7,383 bases of DNA from an uncultured Ruminococcus sp. (GTDB taxonomy: Bacteria > Bacillota > Clostridia > Oscillospirales > Ruminococcaceae): positions 1 through 7,383 of the forward strand of contig CAMOEP010000105.1 of the NCBI GenBank assembly GCA_946612185.1. The letters are read 5' to 3'. Of this stretch, positions 5,163 through 7,383 are shown piece after piece. The position numbers and the translations under genes were made by a program. The notes beneath the pieces are model-generated. The model ran no database searches, had not been told where the DNA came from, and saw nothing but the letters and a program-made list of their open reading frames with translations. How positions within the stretch are numbered: position 1 is the first letter of the stretch; each line of letters opens with the position of its first letter.

Positions 5163-6353
5163 ATGAAAAAACTAAAGGAACTCCTGCGAAAGCGGTGGTT
5201 TTCAAGCGCATTTGCCGGCTGTATCATCGTGGCGTTCTACCTGATACTCTCCAATATGGGCGCTGTGCTTGACTCTATCTCCCAGTTCATCGGCTACTTC
5301 TCAACAGTCATCGCCGGCGGCGTTCTGGCGTACATGATGAACCCTCTGGCTATGCTGTATCAGCGGATATTCTTCCGGAAGATACGCAAGGAATCTATCC
5401 AGTGGACAAGTTCCGTGGCGCTGGCGATAATTACTGTTATTGCCTTCCTTGTACTGGTAATGAGCAAGCTGATACCACAGCTTTTTGAGAGCATTATCAA
5501 CTTCATCGGCAATCTCGACGACTACGCCGCCACCCTTCAGGGTCTTCTCCATAGTTATATACCTGCGGACAGCGAGTCCACCGGATTGCAGCATTTCGTA
5601 CTTTCATCCGAAGGGATAATCAACACTGTCGTTGACTATATCCTCGACAACTCCTCAAAGATCATAAACCTTTCCACAAGCGCCGGAAAGAGTGTTATAA
5701 ACTGGGTCATTGCCCTTATCCTTTCCATATACCTGCTCCTCGCCAAGAAGAAGCTGAAAAGCGGTCTGAAAAGGCTTATGAAAGCGGTCATGTCCGACTC
5801 GGTATATCAGTCCTGCGCCACTTTTCTTACCCGGTGCAATGTCATCATGAACAGGTATGTAGTGTGCAGCCTTATCGACGGACTTATCGTCGGCGTTGTA
5901 ACAGCGCTTATGATGTCAGTGTGCGGTATGCAGTATGTGGGTGTTGTATCGGTTCTTGAGGGACTTACAAACCTTATCCCCACATTCGGCCCGATAATTG
6001 GTGCAATAATCGGCGGCTTCATACTCCTTATGGTAAAGCCTGTCCATGCGCTTATTTTCCTGATATTCACCATAATTCTCCAGACCTCCGACGGCTACAT
6101 CATCAAGCCAAAGCTTTTCGGCAATACACTGGGCGTTTCCGGTCTGTGGATACTGATTATGATACTTGCCGGCGGACGTATCTACGGAATCGTCGGAATC
6201 CTTCTGGCGATACCTGTTGCGGCTATCACCGATTATATCTACCGTGAGCTTCTCCTTCCTGCCCTTGAGCGCAGACGTGCAAATGCTGCCCTGCGTGAAA
6301 ATGAACCGGAAGAAACTGACGAAGATACGGACGATGAACCGCCAGATGAATAA
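5163..6353 (+). CDS. AI-2E family (UPF0118) membrane transporter-like protein
   Basis: This 396-residue polytopic membrane protein is typical of the AI-2E family in length and layout. About two hydrophobic segments lie in 13-60, another at 81-103, an amphipathic extracellular or loop region at 104-175, and four to five segments lie in 178-362. Family-typical stretches are NLIPTFGPIIGAI (270-282), DGYIIKPKLFG (310-320) and the glycine-rich VSGLW to LLAIPVAA region (325-354). Characterised relatives have been linked to export of the signal autoinducer-2 or to Na+/H+ exchange, so the substrate cannot be assigned. The C-terminus (379-396) is a strongly acidic cytoplasmic tail. The start is set by GAGG (5154-5157) 5 nt before the ATG. 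It follows tRNA-Ala by 59 nt with no clear promoter of its own, so it may be co-transcribed with the tRNA. Confidence 0.9.
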   Translation: MKKLKELLRKRWFSSAFAGCIIVAFYLILSNMGAVLDSISQFIGYFSTVIAGGVLAYMMNPLAMLYQRIFFRKIRKESIQWTSSVALAIITVIAFLVLVMSKLIPQLFESIINFIGNLDDYAATLQGLLHSYIPADSESTGLQHFVLSSEGIINTVVDYILDNSSKIINLSTSAGKSVINWVIALILSIYLLLAKKKLKSGLKRLMKAVMSDSVYQSCATFLTRCNVIMNRYVVCSLIDGLIVGVVTALMMSVCGMQYVGVVSVLEGLTNLIPTFGPIIGAIIGGFILLMVKPVHALIFLIFTIILQTSDGYIIKPKLFGNTLGVSGLWILIMILAGGRIYGIVGILLAIPVAAITDYIYRELLLPALERRRANAALRENEPEETDEDTDDEPPDE

Positions 6354-6358
6354 CGAAT

Positions 6359-6391
6359 AAAAGCGCTTCACTCAACAGTGAAGCGCTTTTT
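6359..6391. terminator. Bidirectional terminator between convergent genes
   Basis: A perfect 14-bp stem (6359-6372 with 6377-6390) with a 4-nt CAAC loop has a T-run on the plus strand and, because the left arm begins with A's, a T-run on the minus strand too. It can end both the AI-2E gene from the left and the deacetylase gene from the right. Repeat copy 3 is inserted directly after it, in the T-run. Confidence 0.9.
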
Positions 6392-6392
6392 A

Positions 6393-6415
6393 GGCAACAC
6401 CGCACAGGTGTTGCC
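6393..6415. repeat. Palindromic MITE-like repeat, copy 3 (minimal, 23 bp)
   Basis: Only the ends of the element remain: GGCAACACC and GGTGTTGCC paired around a 5-nt loop, GCACA. TTTA flanks both sides (6389-6392 and 6416-6419). The left duplication overlaps the terminator T-run, and the right one contains the deacetylase stop codon (TAA on the minus strand, 6417-6419). In the deacetylase mRNA this forms a 9-bp hairpin just after the stop, ahead of the main terminator. The size fits a deletion of nearly all internal sequence, but orientation cannot be told. Confidence 0.75.
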
Positions 6416-6416
6416 T

Positions 6417-7292
6417 TTACGTTCCCGATAACTTTTCCATAAACGATTCAGTGGAATAAAGTCCGCTGCGGTTGAATCTGCCTATACCATAAAGACAGTC
6501 CGGGTCATGGTTGATGATGTTCACCTGCTCACGGCAGGTCAGAGTCATAAGTATACCTGCCTCCCGGACAACCGGTATACTCTCCCGGCTCACTGCCCCG
6601 AACGGGTAGGCAAATACCACCGGAGTAATACCGGTCATCAGCCCTGTCTCGCTCTGCATCGCCATTATGTCCTCCCGGAGTACTTCCGTATAGTCATCGC
6701 TGCTCTCCCCCGGCGCTTTCGAGCAGCCCACCCGCCCGCTGCTAAGGGAGTGCATAGCGTAGGTATGGTTGCCAAGTTCCACACGTCCCGACGCTGTGAG
6801 AAGCTTCATATCCTCCCAGGTAAGATAGGAGTACGCCGGTTCATGTGGGTCGTTTACCGCATCATTATCCGCATAGCTCCCTACCACCGACACAACTGCC
6901 CTCATATCGTACTTTTCAAGCAGGGGCAGGAATTCCGAGTAATTATTATAGAAACCGTCGTCAAGAGTTATCATCACCGGCTTTCGTGGAAGTTCGCCCT
7001 CGCTGCGGCTATAGCGGATAACGTCCTCCGCCGAAACTGCGGTATACCCGTTGTCTCTGAGCCATTTCAGGTCACTTTCCGCCTGCTCCGGCGTGACGGA
7101 ATACTCTTTCGGCTGCCGGCTGCATACACTGTGATACATTATCACCGGTAATTTTACACCCTCATCACCGTTCTGGCTGGCATAAGTCAGAAGAAACCTC
7201 CCAAGCATGAAGAATCCGGCTATGAGCGTGAAGATTATTCCGTCGAGGGCAAGCAGGCGCAGAAATCTCCTCACTTCGCAGCACTTGTACAT
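6417..7292 (-). CDS. Membrane-anchored polysaccharide deacetylase (NodB/CE4 family)
   Basis: This 291-residue enzyme is predicted to remove N-acetyl (or other acetyl) groups from peptidoglycan or another glycan outside the cell. A membrane segment at about 14-37 anchors it, with a short basic cytoplasmic start. The NodB fold follows, with a leading PVIMYHSV (49-56), motif 1 TLDDG (109-113, metal and base aspartates D111/D112), motif 2 GNHTYAMH (174-181, metal-binding H176 and H181) and motif 3 AYPFG (228-232). The H-x4-H spacing is that of the Firmicute HTYDLH-type subgroup. All key motifs are kept, so it is probably active; the substrate is not determinable. The ATG at 7292 is chosen because AGGGGG lies 7 nt upstream; an in-frame ATG at 7298 is too close to it. 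The gene converges on the AI-2E gene and has repeat copies at both ends. Confidence 0.9.
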   Translation of the reverse strand: MYKCCEVRRFLRLLALDGIIFTLIAGFFMLGRFLLTYASQNGDEGVKLPVIMYHSVCSRQPKEYSVTPEQAESDLKWLRDNGYTAVSAEDVIRYSRSEGELPRKPVMITLDDGFYNNYSEFLPLLEKYDMRAVVSVVGSYADNDAVNDPHEPAYSYLTWEDMKLLTASGRVELGNHTYAMHSLSSGRVGCSKAPGESSDDYTEVLREDIMAMQSETGLMTGITPVVFAYPFGAVSRESIPVVREAGILMTLTCREQVNIINHDPDCLYGIGRFNRSGLYSTESFMEKLSGT

Positions 7293-7299
7293 ACTCATT

Positions 7300-7305
7300 C
7301 CCCCT
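7300..7305 (-). promoter_or_regulatory. Ribosome binding site of the deacetylase gene
   Basis: On the minus strand AGGGGG lies 7 nt before the ATG at 7292 and only 1 nt before the ATG at 7298. This favours the shorter protein. The motif begins 4 nt after the end of repeat copy 4. No promoter is visible; it would lie inside the repeat or past the window edge. Confidence 0.7.
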
Positions 7306-7309
7306 TTTT

Positions 7310-7383
7310 GGCAACACCGCACAGAGATTGTGGTGCAGATGCGCAGTCAGATTTTACGGCAGATTGTGCATAAATTTCGCAGG
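7310..7383 (+). repeat. Palindromic MITE-like repeat, copy 4 (cut by window edge)
   Basis: The visible 74 bp begin GGCAACACCGCACA and match the first 74 bp of copy 2 (384-457) at 69 positions with no gaps. It therefore looks like a long-form copy that continues beyond the window. The left flank is a T-run (7305-7309), so a TTTT duplication is predicted on the unseen right side. It lies directly upstream of the deacetylase ribosome binding site, in the opposite orientation to that gene. Confidence 0.85.

Noticed and set aside
6507..7151. Plus-strand frame of 214 codons opposite the deacetylase gene
   Set aside because: The minus strand carries all NodB motifs in order; the plus-strand frame has no recognisable domain.
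7293..7322. GTG start at 7322 for the deacetylase
   Set aside because: It falls inside repeat copy 4 and upstream of the AGGGGG motif that fits the ATG at 7292.

Overview
The window looks like a chromosomal segment from a Ruminococcus-like gut or rumen anaerobe (Oscillospiraceae). The main evidence is a secreted protein ending in a type I dockerin with the Ruminococcus-style second loop (D-L-C-x-D-G). Consensus sigma-A promoters, strong GGAGG ribosome binding sites and U-tailed terminators also fit a low-to-mid GC Firmicute. The species cannot be fixed from the sequence.

Layout, left to right. Positions 1-596 hold no gene. They contain a tract of five CCCC runs (5-55), a short copy of a repeat (112-205), an unremarkable stretch (210-323), a strong promoter (324-352) and a long copy of the same repeat (384-555) lying in the transcribed leader. 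A secreted papain-like peptidase with ricin-like, InlB-type and dockerin modules follows (597-2390), closed by two tandem terminators. A single-gene unit comes next: promoter 2568-2597, then a membrane HD-GYP protein (2671-4830, a predicted cyclic-di-GMP phosphodiesterase) and its terminator. A strong promoter then drives tRNA-Ala(CGC) at 5028-5103, and an AI-2E family membrane protein (5163-6353) starts 59 nt after the tRNA with no terminator between them. A perfect bidirectional hairpin separates it from a convergent membrane-anchored polysaccharide deacetylase (minus strand, 6417-7292).

The most interesting signal is not a gene. Four copies of a palindromic repeat begin GGCAACACCGCACA and, where the right end is present, finish with its inverted complement or part of it. 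They lie at 112-205, 384-555, 6393-6415 and from 7310 to the window edge. The three complete copies are each flanked by an identical 4-bp AT-rich direct duplication (TTTA, TTAA, TTTA), so they look like insertions of a small non-autonomous mobile element (MITE-like) in full, internally deleted and minimal forms. Two copies abut ribosome binding sites (peptidase and deacetylase) and one sits in a terminator T-tract touching a stop codon. The family may therefore also act as RNA structure in leaders and trailers.

The genes appear to be separate transcription units rather than one pathway. Their common theme is the cell envelope: a secreted dockerin protein, a membrane signalling enzyme, a membrane transporter-like protein and a cell-wall or glycan deacetylase.
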